A program made the translations under genes and the position numbers. DNA of 64,000 bases from Laburnicola sp. R22_1 (lineage: Eukaryota; Ascomycota; Dothideomycetes; Pleosporales; Didymosphaeriaceae): the NCBI GenBank assembly GCA_014281115.1, contig JACONQ010000003.1:682001-746000 (forward strand), in the 5' to 3' direction. A model generated the notes under the pieces. The model searched no databases, was not told the DNA's origin, and was given only the letters and a program-made list of their open reading frames with translations. Within the stretch, counting starts at the first letter, position 1, and each line of letters opens with the position of its first letter. Below are positions 20,869 through 31,543 of this stretch, piece after piece.

Positions 20869-21869
20869 CTGAGATGTACATGTTGCACGTCTGGCGGCAA
20901 CACGTTCTTAAATGTACCCTGTCGTCTGAAGACAATGCAACAACTCCATAGGATGATGCAATACCTATTTTTCTTGGGCGACTGGGAAGCATTGCACGGG
21001 AGGCCATGGTAGCCAGGTGCCCTAGTATTCGAGATGGTAGATGATTGGGCTGAAGCGACCGCCGACGTATCTCTCCGCGGCGAGCTTATCGGCAAGCCTG
21101 AATTTCTTCTGCGTGTAGTACGGGTCATGACAGTGCGTTGGAAGGGCAAGGCTGGGATACGAAATCCTGGGGTTCAATGTCGTGATTTGGATCTTCCTGC
21201 AAGAGGGTCGCGCTAGACCTTTTAGGCACGACGTCTGGATGCGTGTACTACATAGAGCGTAAGTTGCAAGGCTCGATGCATGAAATGTTTTGTCGAGGTC
21301 TGTTGTCAGTACCAGAGACGTAAATGCCAATGGACTGTCGCCGGTGGAAAGTTGTTCCAAGTAGTTACAGCCAATCGAGGCAATTGCAAGTGATCGTGTT
21401 GCTCTGTTATTAATTGTAAGATTGTCTTCCGCATCTCTTACACTAAGCAATAAATTGTAGCACAGTCCATGATTGCTTCAGACTTGGTCGGGCAGCACAT
21501 CGGAAGCATATCGTTGGGCTGTAAGGGAGTAGTACAGTGTAACCGGTCATGCAATGGAGAGATCTGAGAATGTTGGACTGTGATATTCGGTAGTAACTGC
21601 AACCGATAGCCAGAGAAGTCCCGAGTGGCTGCGTCCTGATCCAAAGCTAACCATGTTTTACCAAGCTAATGGACATCCGGTGTCTATCATGACCATTGAC
21701 TCCTAACGCCCAATAAGATCAGATCATGTCCTCCATGATAATACGCTGCCAGATAAAGCGTCCCGGTGCGGTCCGTCCAAGACACCTGATGTACCTGTCA
21801 CCTGGGCAACACCACTTGTGAGAAGTAAGAATCGAAGGCTTTTGCGAGAAGAAACACCTAGATCTCCTC
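20869..21869. other. 1-kb stretch with no recognised gene
   Basis: This lies upstream of the truncated MFS remnant, where its N-terminal half would be expected, but I find no trace of it. A minus-strand open frame at 21022-21450 (142 codons) ends KFRLADKLAAERYVGGRFSP and then a stop. It has protein-like composition at its end but resembles no family I know. It could be another gene relic. Confidence 0.4.
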
Positions 21870-22595
21870 TTAAACGACAGCCGCATCGTCCTTGGCCTTG
21901 CTATCCGGCTTGAGGTCATCGGACTCCTCCATCTTCACGTCATCGCCGCCATCGCCGTCGCCGTTGGACTCGTTCTTGACATTGGCTGAGTTGGTTAGCA
22001 CGGTGCAACGGTGTGAAGGGCGCGAGGCATACCGGACTGGTCGGCAGGTGCCTTCTTTCCCTTGGCGGCAGGACGACCACGCTTCTTGGGGGAAGCCTCG
22101 CCGTCAACATCCTGCTTCTTGGGGGTGCGCTTGCGGGGTGACTTCTTCGGGGCTGCAAAACTGTGTCAGTTCAAGCATCCAAACATGCACTTACACGTTT
22201 ACTCACTCTCAGCCTCATCATCATCAGCGTCGCCAGTCTGGACAGGAGCAGGCTTCTTCTTCTTCTGCGGGCTCTTCTTGGAAGGAGTAGCCGAGCCGTC
22301 ACCGGTGGTGAGGTTGAGCTTGTTGCGGATCTTGGCCCAGGCATTGGAGGCAGAACGAGGGTTGGACATGCCGGCGAAGGCAGCGAGCTTCTCGTAGTCG
22401 AGCTGTGGGACATTAGCAATTGGCTCACCACTGCCAAAAGCCTCGATATCGACCAAGACAAGCTATACGTACCTCGGGCGGGCCGGACTTCAAGGACTGC
22501 ATTGCCCAAGCGAGCATCTGCATCTCACGCTCGGTGAACTCGGAGCTAGCACCAGCACCCTTGGTCTGGCCAGCATCGGCACCGGAGTCAGACAT
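21870..22595 (-). CDS. small nuclear protein with AT-hook
   Basis: Four exons: complement(21870..21985, 22033..22152, 22207..22402, 22473..22595), 184 aa. The N-terminus (SSEFTEREMQMLAWAMQSLK) and the next exon (LDYEKLAAFAGMSNPRSASN, then AWAKIRNKLN) form a helical, Myb/SANT-like module found in many small filamentous-ascomycete proteins. The rest is highly charged. A Lys/Pro tract (TPSKKSPQKKKKP) leads to a PRKRTPKK patch and an AT-hook-like core SPKKRGRPAAKGKK (about residues 125-140), then an acidic tail. It is probably a chromatin-associated DNA-binding protein; no defined function is known to me. All introns are short, with GT/AG ends and intact phase. The gene is divergent from the capping protein beta gene. 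Confidence 0.85.
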
Positions 22596-23471
22596 GGTGG
22601 CTTGGGTTGAGTATGAGGTTGGGATTGGAAGGTGCGGTGGAGAGCGGCACGAAGGCTTTGGATGCTTGAAGACACCAAAGTTAGTGGGTTGATTTTTGAC
22701 GAGCGAGCGAGGAGAGAAAGAGACTTGTTAGTTGGCGGGTGAGAAGAGAAAGTTTCGAGAGGCGGGGTATACAAGTCTTTATAGGTATGAATGCCCCACT
22801 AGCGCAAATGACGCGGAGGTGAAGGTGAGTGTGGGCAGATGCTACGCAATGACGGCGGATGAGAGGGCTAATTCAATTTCACCTCGATTATACAGAACTA
22901 GGAGCGGTGAAGGCGGTAAACGTATAGCGCTAACAAGAAAGGAAATAGCAGATATCGAGCGGTAAAACACGTGGTTGTTTTGCAGCTTCAGCCGTACCCT
23001 GATGGACGAAGGGAGAGTGAAAGGACAATGGAAACACTTGGGAGGGCGGCGAAACAAGCACGCCACCACCTGAGACCTATACGATTCGATCGTCGAAGGC
23101 TCCTATAGACGCCTGGAGAGGTTGGCAGTTCGACGGTGAAGGGCACCGCTTCATATTGTCGGCAGGCACGACTCCGCAACTGGCATTGGCGAAGGAGGGC
23201 ACGGCGGTGTCCAAAAACAACAACAAATACATCTCTTCTGATGCTTGAGCATCCAGCCAACATACGAGCAGCAACCGAGCGTACCACGGCGACGAGCCTA
23301 TGTGAACACTTGTGAAGCTGTGGACACTGGACGATGTCGCGAAATGAGGCGCGCTATACCGAAACGGGAGGATGGCGACCTGACTCGTGCGGCGGAGCTT
23401 CGTTGGAGGGGCAAGGTAGCGCACTCCGCATCTCCGACCATTCGATAACCTCCCAATTCCGCATCGGCACC
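22596..23471. promoter_or_regulatory. divergent promoter region, AT-hook gene / capping protein beta
   Basis: An 876-bp region between divergent start codons. Overlapping random open frames occur on both strands but none is supported. No distinct operator or repeat is visible. Confidence 0.4.
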
Positions 23472-24516
23472 ATGGCAGAGTCAGATCACCAAATGGACAG
23501 CGCGCTGTACGTTCCCCGCTCGCTATATTGCCCCGTCACCACCCGCTGATGCCATCTAGCGACCTGCTGCGGCGGTTGAACCCCAAAGATGTTAAGAAGA
23601 ACCTGGACCACATCATTGAGCTGAATCCCGACCTAGAAGAGAGCCTCCTCGAATCCGTCGATATCCCTCTAGCTGCCAAGAAGTGCTCGCAGACCAAGCG
23701 CGACTTCCTGTGCTGCGACTACAACCGCGACGGCGACAGCTGGCGGAGTCCATGGAGCAACAACTTCGAGCCGCCGATTGAGGATGGCTTGACGCCGAGC
23801 GAACGCATACGGAAGATGGAAATCAAAGCCAACGAGGCTTTTGACGTGTACCGGGAGCTGTGGGTGCTATCTGGGCTGCTTAGGCTTGCGGGAGCCGAGG
23901 CAAGACAACGCTCTTGAAACACCGCTGACAGGAGCAGATACTTCGACGGCGGCATATCTAGCGTTTATCTGTGGGACGTGGATGATGGCTTTGCAGGCTG
24001 TGTGCTGCTCAAGAAATGTGCGTCTACATAAGTTTTCTCGCTGCTGATGGTATGCTGATATGGACAGCCGTCTCACCAACCCCCAAGAGTTCCGGCAGCT
24101 GGGATAGCATCCACGTCTTCGACGCCCAAGACCGCGCCCGTACTGCACACTACAAGCTCACCTCGACAGTAATTCTCTCCCTTGGCACCGATTCGGAATC
24201 ACTCGGTGGACTCGACCTGTCCGGCAACATGGTGCGCCAAGTCGAACAGGACATGGCCGTCGAAGACGATAGCTCGCACGTCGCCAACATTGGCAAGATG
24301 GTCGAAGACATGGAGCTCAAGATGCGAAATCTACTCCAAGAAGTCTACTTCGGCAAAGCGAAAGACGTGATTGGTGATCTGAGAAGTATAGAAGTACCGA
24401 AACGCCGTGGCAGACGAGATTCGCTGACGGATTTGACAGGTATCCCGCCGCTCAGTCAGACCAACAGGGACAGAGCGACACAACGTGAGATGATTAACAG
24501 CATGGGCGGAAAGTAG
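23472..24516 (+). CDS. cap2: F-actin-capping protein subunit beta
   Basis: Four exons: 23472..23506, 23560..23859, 23938..24017, 24068..24516, 287 aa. The family start [20 protein letters not shown] lies just after the first 35-nt exon. It is followed by [20 protein letters not shown] with SWRSPWSN, then [20 protein letters not shown] across the third exon, and the conserved [20 protein letters not shown] region. The C-terminal tentacle is Arg-rich ([11 protein letters not shown]). With the alpha subunit it forms the heterodimer that caps actin filament barbed ends at patches and tips. The length is normal for fungi. All splice junctions are GT/AG and restore codons (L at 23859/23938, S at 24017/24068). 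Confidence 0.96.
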
Positions 24517-26129
24517 GAGCGACTTTCGGCGATTAAATCAATTTTATCGCTCTTGGCGACTGTCTTCGGTGCCCCATCCTCATAGACAGATTCAGTATCT
24601 TCCTGTTGATGAAGAATTTGCCAATATCATATATTCGGCGTGCAAAGTATATCTATGGTGTCGATTCTGGGCACCATACGATGTCCGAAAAATGGGGAAA
24701 CAATAGCTTTGCGCAACCCTTTTATTGCATGTAAGACGCATAGCATATTGACTTGCGACTTTATCTATCCTTGGTTGGTAACTGCAGTCAATGCAGGAAC
24801 CGAGATGGCTGTTTGGTAATATAGCAGCTCCGGCCATGGTAAAATGATCTGTTACACCTCCATTCCAGCGTACCAATGACCATAGCTCATCGATGATGGG
24901 AGGGGCGCTGGCGCTAAGCGAGCTGTGAGTTTACTACTCTTCGACCCAAATGTTCACAGCATAGTTAGGTTGTTGAGGTCACCAAGCACCAACCGTCTAC
25001 TTACAAATAATTTGACGTTGCATTGGGCGTGGTTTGCACAGCGCATCAGCCATTTCCTGTTACATTACCTAGTACCAAGAGCCGGCAGCCTTGACCTCAA
25101 TATAACACATATTATCCGGTACGAGTATCTGAGGAGCCTCCAACGCTGGCCATCATTGATTTCAATATGGTCCTTACTCGAATCGATTCTCTCCTCCCTT
25201 GCGTGGAGCCATTCGTTCGACGGACAGGATAGTAATAGGGACGCTCGCCCCTACGCACTTATCAACCGTTTCGGCCTCGCCAAATACACGTGTCGGCAAC
25301 CCTCGTCTAGGTAACCCCGAAATATTACAATTCTCTAGAAGTTTCATATATACAGGCGTACAATATATGTACTTGCTACCCCACGTCTCGCACTCAATAC
25401 ACCTGATCTGGCAAAATGCTTGTGTAGATCATCTGCTGACTGCGTATAAAACTTCTATATTAAGGCAATCGTGCATCACCAACATGCAATATCGAACCGA
25501 GGGTCTCTTCCGAAACCAATAACAACGTGCTTGGTGGGGACTGTAAAGTATATGAGATCTCTAATATGCTCACCTCAAATTGCCAGGGCAATAACCCAGA
25601 GAAAAACGAACACGAGAAACGCGAGAAACGCTGATACCCCGAACACGAGAGCATCCCGACTTACGATTTCTCAAATACGGCGCCCTACTATGATGATGAA
25701 CTATACGGATTTTTCCGCTCCAGAGCGTACCCCTCAGTGCCTAGGGCGGGCAACGTACTCTGCTATATGGACACACGGATATAACAGCTCCGCCAACCGG
25801 AATTGAAAGTGATGATAGCACAGCGTACTTTCGCTGATGGACATTAGTCTCCTTTATATCAAGCGAGGACGTCCGGGGTAAACGTTTAAATGGCGGAGGC
25901 CTGAGGTTTTCTCCCAAGAGCGATCCAAAGGCTGCCTTTGCAGCCTACTTCCTTCCCAGTCCAGATATTTGCGCTTGGTAGAGCGAGGTACCTGTGACCG
26001 TTATCGAGCATTCTACGCATGTCCTATGTAGAGGAGCGAGTAATATCGGAACTTCGAAACCGGCAGCTCTCATATCAAAGCGGAAAGCCATCCTTGATCA
26101 TCTGCGACGCACTCTCTGGCTGAATCACA
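24517..26129. other. 1.6-kb gene-poor region upstream of the metalloprotease
   Basis: No coding region is supported; frames such as 24925-25314 lack motifs and start context. Composition is AT-richer than the flanking genes. The stretch presumably contains the promoter of the downstream secreted protease. No clear terminal inverted repeats were found. Confidence 0.4.
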
Positions 26130-27908
26130 ATGAAGGCACTTGTGGCAGCATTTCTTGCTGGCCTTGTCAGTGTCTATGCATCTAGAGCCATCGACGATGT
26201 CGCCGCTAGAGGCACTTCCATAATCCCGAGCGCTCCTCCTATCGCTACTCCAACTCCCCAACCAGCGGCGGACACATGGCGACCTGATAGGAACCGGCAA
26301 TCTAAGAATATCCACAACTTCTTCAAAGCATATGGCTGGCTGAGAAAGGATGATGTCATACCCGATGCGAAGCTGTCAGGCGCCATACGCAAGATCCAGA
26401 AGGCCTTACAGGTGCCGCAAACTGGCGTCTACGACGAGCGTATCGATACAGTCATGAGCAAGCCACGATGTGGGACGCTTCCGCAATATAATGAGTCAGA
26501 ATCTCTGGACAAGGACGGCTTAAGCAGTCGATATGTGCTTTGGGGCCCCAAGTGGGATCATACTGCTATCACATATCGCTTCATCAACTACACTGCTGAT
26601 CTGCCCGTCGCGATACAGCGGTCAATTGTCACGTGAGTAGTCCGTAACAGCGTTGCTCTCAACTGCACTCTGTAGTGTTCATGCTGATCGTTATAAAGCG
26701 ACGCCTTTGCTCGGTGGACTCAAATAGTACCAATTACGATCACACAAGCGCCAACGAGCGCTTCACGAGCTGACATTCATATTCGCTTCATGTCCATGGG
26801 TCCCACTGACGACGTCTATGCATTCACAAATATGATTGCCGACGGCCTGTCGCTCTCGTCTGGCCTGATCAATATTACCTTCAACGATAATTATAACTGG
26901 AGCGATGATCGTTTATTCAACTACACTGCCGTACATGAGGTTGGCCATGCACTTGGCCTGAGTCACAGTAAGGTGGAGGAAGCAGTGATGTTTCCCTTCT
27001 TCGAGGGCGACATACGACCACTTCACCCTGACGATCAGGCCGGTATACACAACATATACGGCTGGAAGAACCCACGCTGGAGCCGAATCGATGGCAATAC
27101 AGCCAGCAAGAACGTCGTCCAGCTCTCCTCGGCTTCAGGGTCCCCAAGCATGATCGATGGTCTTTATCAACTTCGATCCACCGGCCAAATTCTTTGGTAC
27201 AACCCAAGCGGTGTCTGGACCAATGTCAACAGCAACAAAGACACTGTCCAAATAGCCGGCGCTTCAAGTTTTCTCTATCAACGTTGCTCAGACGGGAGCA
27301 CATACAGGTACACGGGGAGCGGCTCCAATTGGCAATGGATCGGCGCTGCCTCCGACAATGTAGTTGATATTGTTGCTGCTGCCGATCAAATATACACGCG
27401 CCGCAAAGATGGCTGGATAACCCGCTGGTCCGGCTCAGCCCAAACCTGGTTGACCATCCAACAGCCCTCTGCCCCATCATCTCTCCAAATCGCCGCAACA
27501 GATTCTCGGACTCTCTGGAACCTACTCAAAAATGGAGACCTCGTGCGCAGCGAGTGGCCTTACACGTCCGACGGCTGGCAGATCGTCGACCAAAACCCCT
27601 TAAACGTTGCCATCGCCGTCGGAGGCGAGGAATTCTACAAGCTGCAGAGTGATGGAATTATCGTATGGCTAGATTCGGAGGAGTGGAACTGGAAGATCAT
27701 TGAAGATGCTGGGTGCAAGTCTATGTATGCGGTCGGCCGGTATGTGTATAGTCGGCATCGCGATGGGAGTATTTGGCGCTACACGGGGACGCCAGGGGTG
27801 TGGGAGATGTTGGATGGGCGCGCAGATTCGACTTTCGTAATTGGGGATCGAAAGGGGGGCGTGTATGAGATGGTCAACGTGGGTGAGATATTCAAGCTTG
27901 TTTCATAG
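26130..27908 (+). CDS. secreted matrixin-type zinc metalloprotease with C-terminal propeller-like repeats
   Basis: Two exons: 26130..26632 and 26699..27908, 570 aa (intron ends TATAAAG; join T168). Residues 1-18 look like a signal peptide ([18 protein letters not shown]). Residues about 57-112 form a peptidoglycan-binding-like prodomain ([11 protein letters not shown], then [20 protein letters not shown]). It ends in KPRCGTLP with Cys114, matching the matrix-metalloprotease cysteine switch that blocks the catalytic zinc. The catalytic domain shows [14 protein letters not shown], then [15 protein letters not shown] (His247, Glu248, His251, His257), with a Met-turn at VMFPFF (Met265) and [14 protein letters not shown]. 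Residues about 285-570 comprise roughly six repeats of about 45 residues with W/Y-x-G patterns ([47 protein letters not shown]). They suggest a tectonin-like beta-propeller in place of hemopexin. It is likely an extracellular protease; its substrate is unknown. Confidence 0.88.
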
Positions 27909-28482
27909 TATTTATAGGCATTGGAGTGCTTGTACAGGCCAAGATGGATGTTGCGCATCGCGGGTACATGTTTAGGTAACTTGTTGAAGCAGGTCTACAC
28001 CCATCTTGGGTGGTGGTTTACTGAGTTGATATGTTATCTCATATTATCGAGCTCATATGTAAGTGGTATGATTTGCTCATTATTGTCTAAACGGCATCTC
28101 ATGGGAAACGCATCCAGGCATTCTGGTTTCACCCCTAGCCTCCCCGCTCATGCATAAGCGAGCCCGCCCTACCCCCCAGCTCCGCTCATGGATTTAGTTT
28201 CGAGACCACATATGGTCATACAAGCGTAGCTTCCGTAAGGCTATAGCGGACGCATAGGCGGGGACGAGCGGGCTCGGACCTGCGGCCTTTAGAACGGTGG
28301 TCATGGGATTAAGTTGACTGGCCTCATCGGATGGTCTGAGAGGGACCAAAGCAGTACATAAGAAATATAAATACTGGTAGGAACGGTATCAATTCAGTTA
28401 ATTCAGCTCATTAGCTTCAAACATCTCTTCATATCAAAAAAAAAATTCGCAAAACCCCAAGCCGAACCGCCATCATCTCAAA
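27909..28482. other. intergenic region with possible small inverted-repeat element
   Basis: This lies between the protease and the dehydrogenase, both on the plus strand. It contains an imperfect inverted repeat (listed separately) and a short A run at about 28436-28445, just upstream of the dehydrogenase start. No coding frame is supported. Confidence 0.45.
28152..28282. repeat. imperfect inverted repeat, possible MITE-like element
   Basis: The left end contains GCGAGCCCGCCC near 28158. The right end carries the imperfect reverse complement, GACGAGCGGGCTCGG, near 28264. Together they bracket about 130 bp. The arms match over only about 10-12 bases and no clean target duplication was found, so this is a weak call. 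GC-rich ends of this kind occur in small fungal hAT-like elements. Confidence 0.3.
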
Positions 28483-29266
28483 ATGGCCCACCCTAATCGC
28501 CTCCACAATGCACGCGTTTTCATTATCGGCGGCACTTCAGGCATCGGCTTCGGCGTTGCCTCCATGGCCTTGTCTAATGGCGCCATAGTCACCATCTCCG
28601 GCTCCACCCAGTCCAGAGTCGACACTAAAGTCAAGGAACTCCAGTCCTTTTACCCCAACGCGCAAGTGTCTGGAATAGGCCTCGACCTCCTCGACACTGC
28701 CAATCTCGAACCCAATCTTAAAGCACTTTTCGACAAAGTGACAGAGAATGGATCAAAGAAGCTGGACCACATCATCCACTGCGCAGGCGATGACCTGGCC
28801 TTACCCTCGATCACAAATGTCACAGCCGAGACCGCAATGCACGGCTTCAAAGTACGCTGGCTCACTGCCGTCTTCATCGGAAAGTTGCTCGCCACCGGCA
28901 CATACATGACGCAAAAGCACTCGAGCAGCTTCACCGTAACCGGCGGGACCAACACTGCGAAGCCGATGCCAGGATGGTTCGTAGGTGCGTCCTGGGGCGC
29001 CGCCTCGGAAGGCCTGATGCGCGGTCTCGCTGTGGATCTGAAGCCCATTCGCGTCAACCTCGTCGCTCCTGGTGCGATTTATACTCCGCTGCTTTCGCGG
29101 TTTTTTGACAATCTGGGCAAGGATAAGGAGGATGAGCTTAGGACTGGGCATAGTTTGTTGGGCAAGTGTGACGGATACGGCGGAGACGTATGGCTGGTTT
29201 ATGAGGGATTGGTTTGTTACGGGGCAGATTGCGTCCTCAGATGGTGGAAGGCAGCTTGTTGGGTAG
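28483..29266 (+). CDS. short-chain dehydrogenase/reductase with a late frameshift
   Basis: The frame is open from ATG 28483 and shows an SDR fold. It has a nucleotide-binding VFIIGGTSGIGFGVAS motif (residues about 11-26), LDHIIHCAGDD at the NNAG position, and LAVDLKPIRVNLVAPGAIYT near the C-terminus. The canonical catalytic YxxxK is not evident (GASWGAASEGLMRG stands there), as in a subfamily of fungal SDRs of unknown substrate. After SLLGK (about 29166) the frame runs into unrelated sequence to a stop at 29352. The next frame instead continues VTDTAETYGWFMRDWFVTGQ then IASSDGGRQLVG to a stop at 29266, the expected family end. One extra base near 29167 explains this. It may be a real pseudogene or an assembly error. 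No intron can bridge it. Confidence 0.7.
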
Positions 29267-30660
29267 GCCTTGTGATGTGGGGCTTGGACACGTCGTGTCA
29301 GCACCGTGTCTCACGCGACTTATTCAATCCATGTTGTATTCTGATCACTTGATTAATTTTTAACAATGCTAAAAAGTGAACCATTTGGCAAGAAGTACGT
29401 AAGTGATACATCTTTGGTGTTGGCCGTGGACTTTCCATCAGTGTGTCTCAAGCTGTGCTCTCATGGAGCGGGGGGAATAAACTGCATATCTCACCATGCT
29501 TAAAGTCACCCCTAATTTTTTTAGGCTTCAACATACCTGCGCACCATGCAGCAATTTTTGACGAGACATCGGATGATTGTTAAGAAGAGGAACTGTAAAA
29601 CGTATCTACGGGCTACGAGCTGCGGACTTAGTTGTTACTTGTCAGCATAAAGCCTGATTTCCTTTTCCTGCCGTTCCTGCGGTTGGCTACAGGTGCTTCT
29701 ACCTTCGCCACACCAGTACCGTAAATTCTTGCGTACCTAGGTATAAGTAACCACATTCAAAAGCCAAGTCTACCAATGAGAAGCTCTCCTCTACTCTTTC
29801 TCCCTTCAGTCAGCTAGATGAAAGGATTTATTGGATTTGGTTACCCTCAAAATGCGGTGATTACGCCCTGTATAAGCGCGAATCGAAAAACGCTTACGGT
29901 ACTAGTCTCAAAATCTCGGACGTATATTCTCGGACTACTCAACCTAGCAACCAACATATATAATTATGAGTAGAGTCGGCATATGTTGCACCCGCGTCTT
30001 ACCCGGCTTGCAGCTCATTTGTTGCCTTTAGTTCTGTGCGACTGGCTGTTGCTCTATTACCTTTCCTATCGCATTCTACCATATTAGAGGTCACACAAGT
30101 GGTGTTGTGAGCTCACCGTCTCTTTTAGATACCATAACAACAAGAGCCATTGTCCAATCGGAGGAGCAAAAGACCGAGGAAACCATTGGAACCACCATCT
30201 CGTGACGCTACATGGTCCACTATAACTTCGAAACCGGCTCTCGCGGCGGATACTCGGGTTTTCCTTGAAAAAGGCCTACCCAGCTAAATTTTAGTTCATA
30301 CTCAACGACTTACTTTTGAAAAGGGCAAAGGGTCCTTTTGAGTTTATCGTCATTAATGCTAACCTACACTTGCTCTCTCTCAATTTCTACCATGGTAATT
30401 TACACATACAATTTAGGCCTAACTACTCACAGAACCAACCAGTTGATTAAGACGTTGTTAAATTAAGCTAAAACCACAATGCGTAGCTCTTGACATTAGT
30501 AGGGTCCACAACAGGAGATCTCCAGCTAGGCACACTCCAGGGCTGTGTTAAAGGCAGCTACGCCACAAAATCCACGCCTTATGCTAAATCCTTCCACTCT
30601 ACTCTCATCCCATCCATAAAAGCACTATCCATCTCCTCTCTACCTTTATCTCAGTAAACC
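29267..30660. other. 1.4-kb AT-rich stretch without genes
   Basis: No open frame of note and no recognised RNA or repeat. Base composition is clearly AT-richer than the housekeeping parts of the window, which fits mutated or relic DNA between the dehydrogenase and the broken F-box gene. Confidence 0.4.
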
Positions 30661-31543
30661 ATAGAATCAAACCCACCACCCCCAACAGCCACATCAACCC
30701 CCCCGCCCCCAACCAATCCTCACCCTCCCACCCTCACTACACCAAGAAATTGCCTTCCACCTCTCCTCCCACGACGACGACGACGACCAGCGTTGTCAAC
30801 GTACCGTAGCGAATCTACGGCCCGTAGTTGCATAGGCCAAATACTGCACCGTGGAGCCGTGCAAGGGCCAATATGTATACTGTGCCCTATTCGGCTACAT
30901 GTAGCTTCTACGGTACGTTGACAACGCTGACGTCGACGACGCCTTGGCCTCCCTCAACGCCTTCACCCTCCTCAACCTCCGCCTAACAAACCGCTACTTC
31001 TACACCACCATCCCCGCACCAACCCACGCGACCCTCCTCCAGCTCGAGGAGCACTCCGACGGCACGCCAGGCTACGCTTGCCACCACTGCTTGCGCCTCC
31101 GCCCAGCTTCCAAGTTCGCCGCTTCGATGTTGAAGGGCAAAATGGGACGTAATAGTAGCCGTCGCGCGCAAAGATTCTGCGCTAATTACGGGTTTAATAT
31201 AGAAAAGCGTGAAAGATACACGCTGGGGAGCAAGGTCGTCGTGGACGGGGTGACGTGGGTCTACTGCGCGGGTTGTAGAAGGGGGAAGAAGGGGAAAGAA
31301 GCTAGCATAGAGCAATGCACGAGGTTCTGTAAGTCGTGCTACAAGAGGCTGGGATGTATGTGCTATGATACATGTGTGCCGAAGAAGAGAGCGGAGCCCG
31401 CCATGCTGTTATTTGGTGTTGTTCCTGTATGCACTTCTCCCAGCGGCACGGAGAGTGATGAGGAGTACGACTATGAAGCTGAGAGGCTGGATGAAATGAT
31501 GTATTTTATTGATATGGACGATGACGATTGGCGTACTTTATGA
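30661..31543 (+). pseudogene. F-box-like Cys-rich protein gene disrupted by a MITE
   Basis: Left of the insertion the frame reads LPPSLHQEIAFHLSSHDDDD. Right of it the frame continues VDDALASLNAFTLLNLRLTN then RYFYTTIPAP. Together these form an F-box-like domain, split at 30787/30932. The inserted 144 nt keeps the frame length but brings an in-frame TAG at 30833-30835. Upstream, the Pro/Thr-rich leader lies in another frame and starts with ATA at 30661 (ATAGAATCAAACCC) where ATG would be expected. So a start-codon loss and a frameshift are also likely. Downstream the frame stays open to 31543 with a Cys-rich domain (YACHHCLRLRPASKFA, KMGRNSSRRAQRFC, WVYCAGCRRGKKGKE, CTRFCKSCYKRLGCMCYD) and an acidic end. 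Similar Cys-rich F-box proteins are common in filamentous ascomycetes. The gene looks dead unless the insert is spliced. Confidence 0.72.
30788..30929. mobile_element. 142-bp MITE with perfect 22-bp terminal inverted repeats
   Basis: Positions 30788-30809 and 30908-30929 are exact reverse complements (left arm starts CAGCGTTGTCAACG). The internal 98 bp has no coding capacity. Flanking dinucleotides AC (30786-30787 and 30930-30931) may be the target duplication; removing one copy plus the element rejoins the Asp-rich F-box coding frame as GAC-GTC-GAC. Short length, long TIRs and no coding capacity identify it as a non-autonomous DNA transposon. The superfamily is not assignable from these ends. 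Confidence 0.88.
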
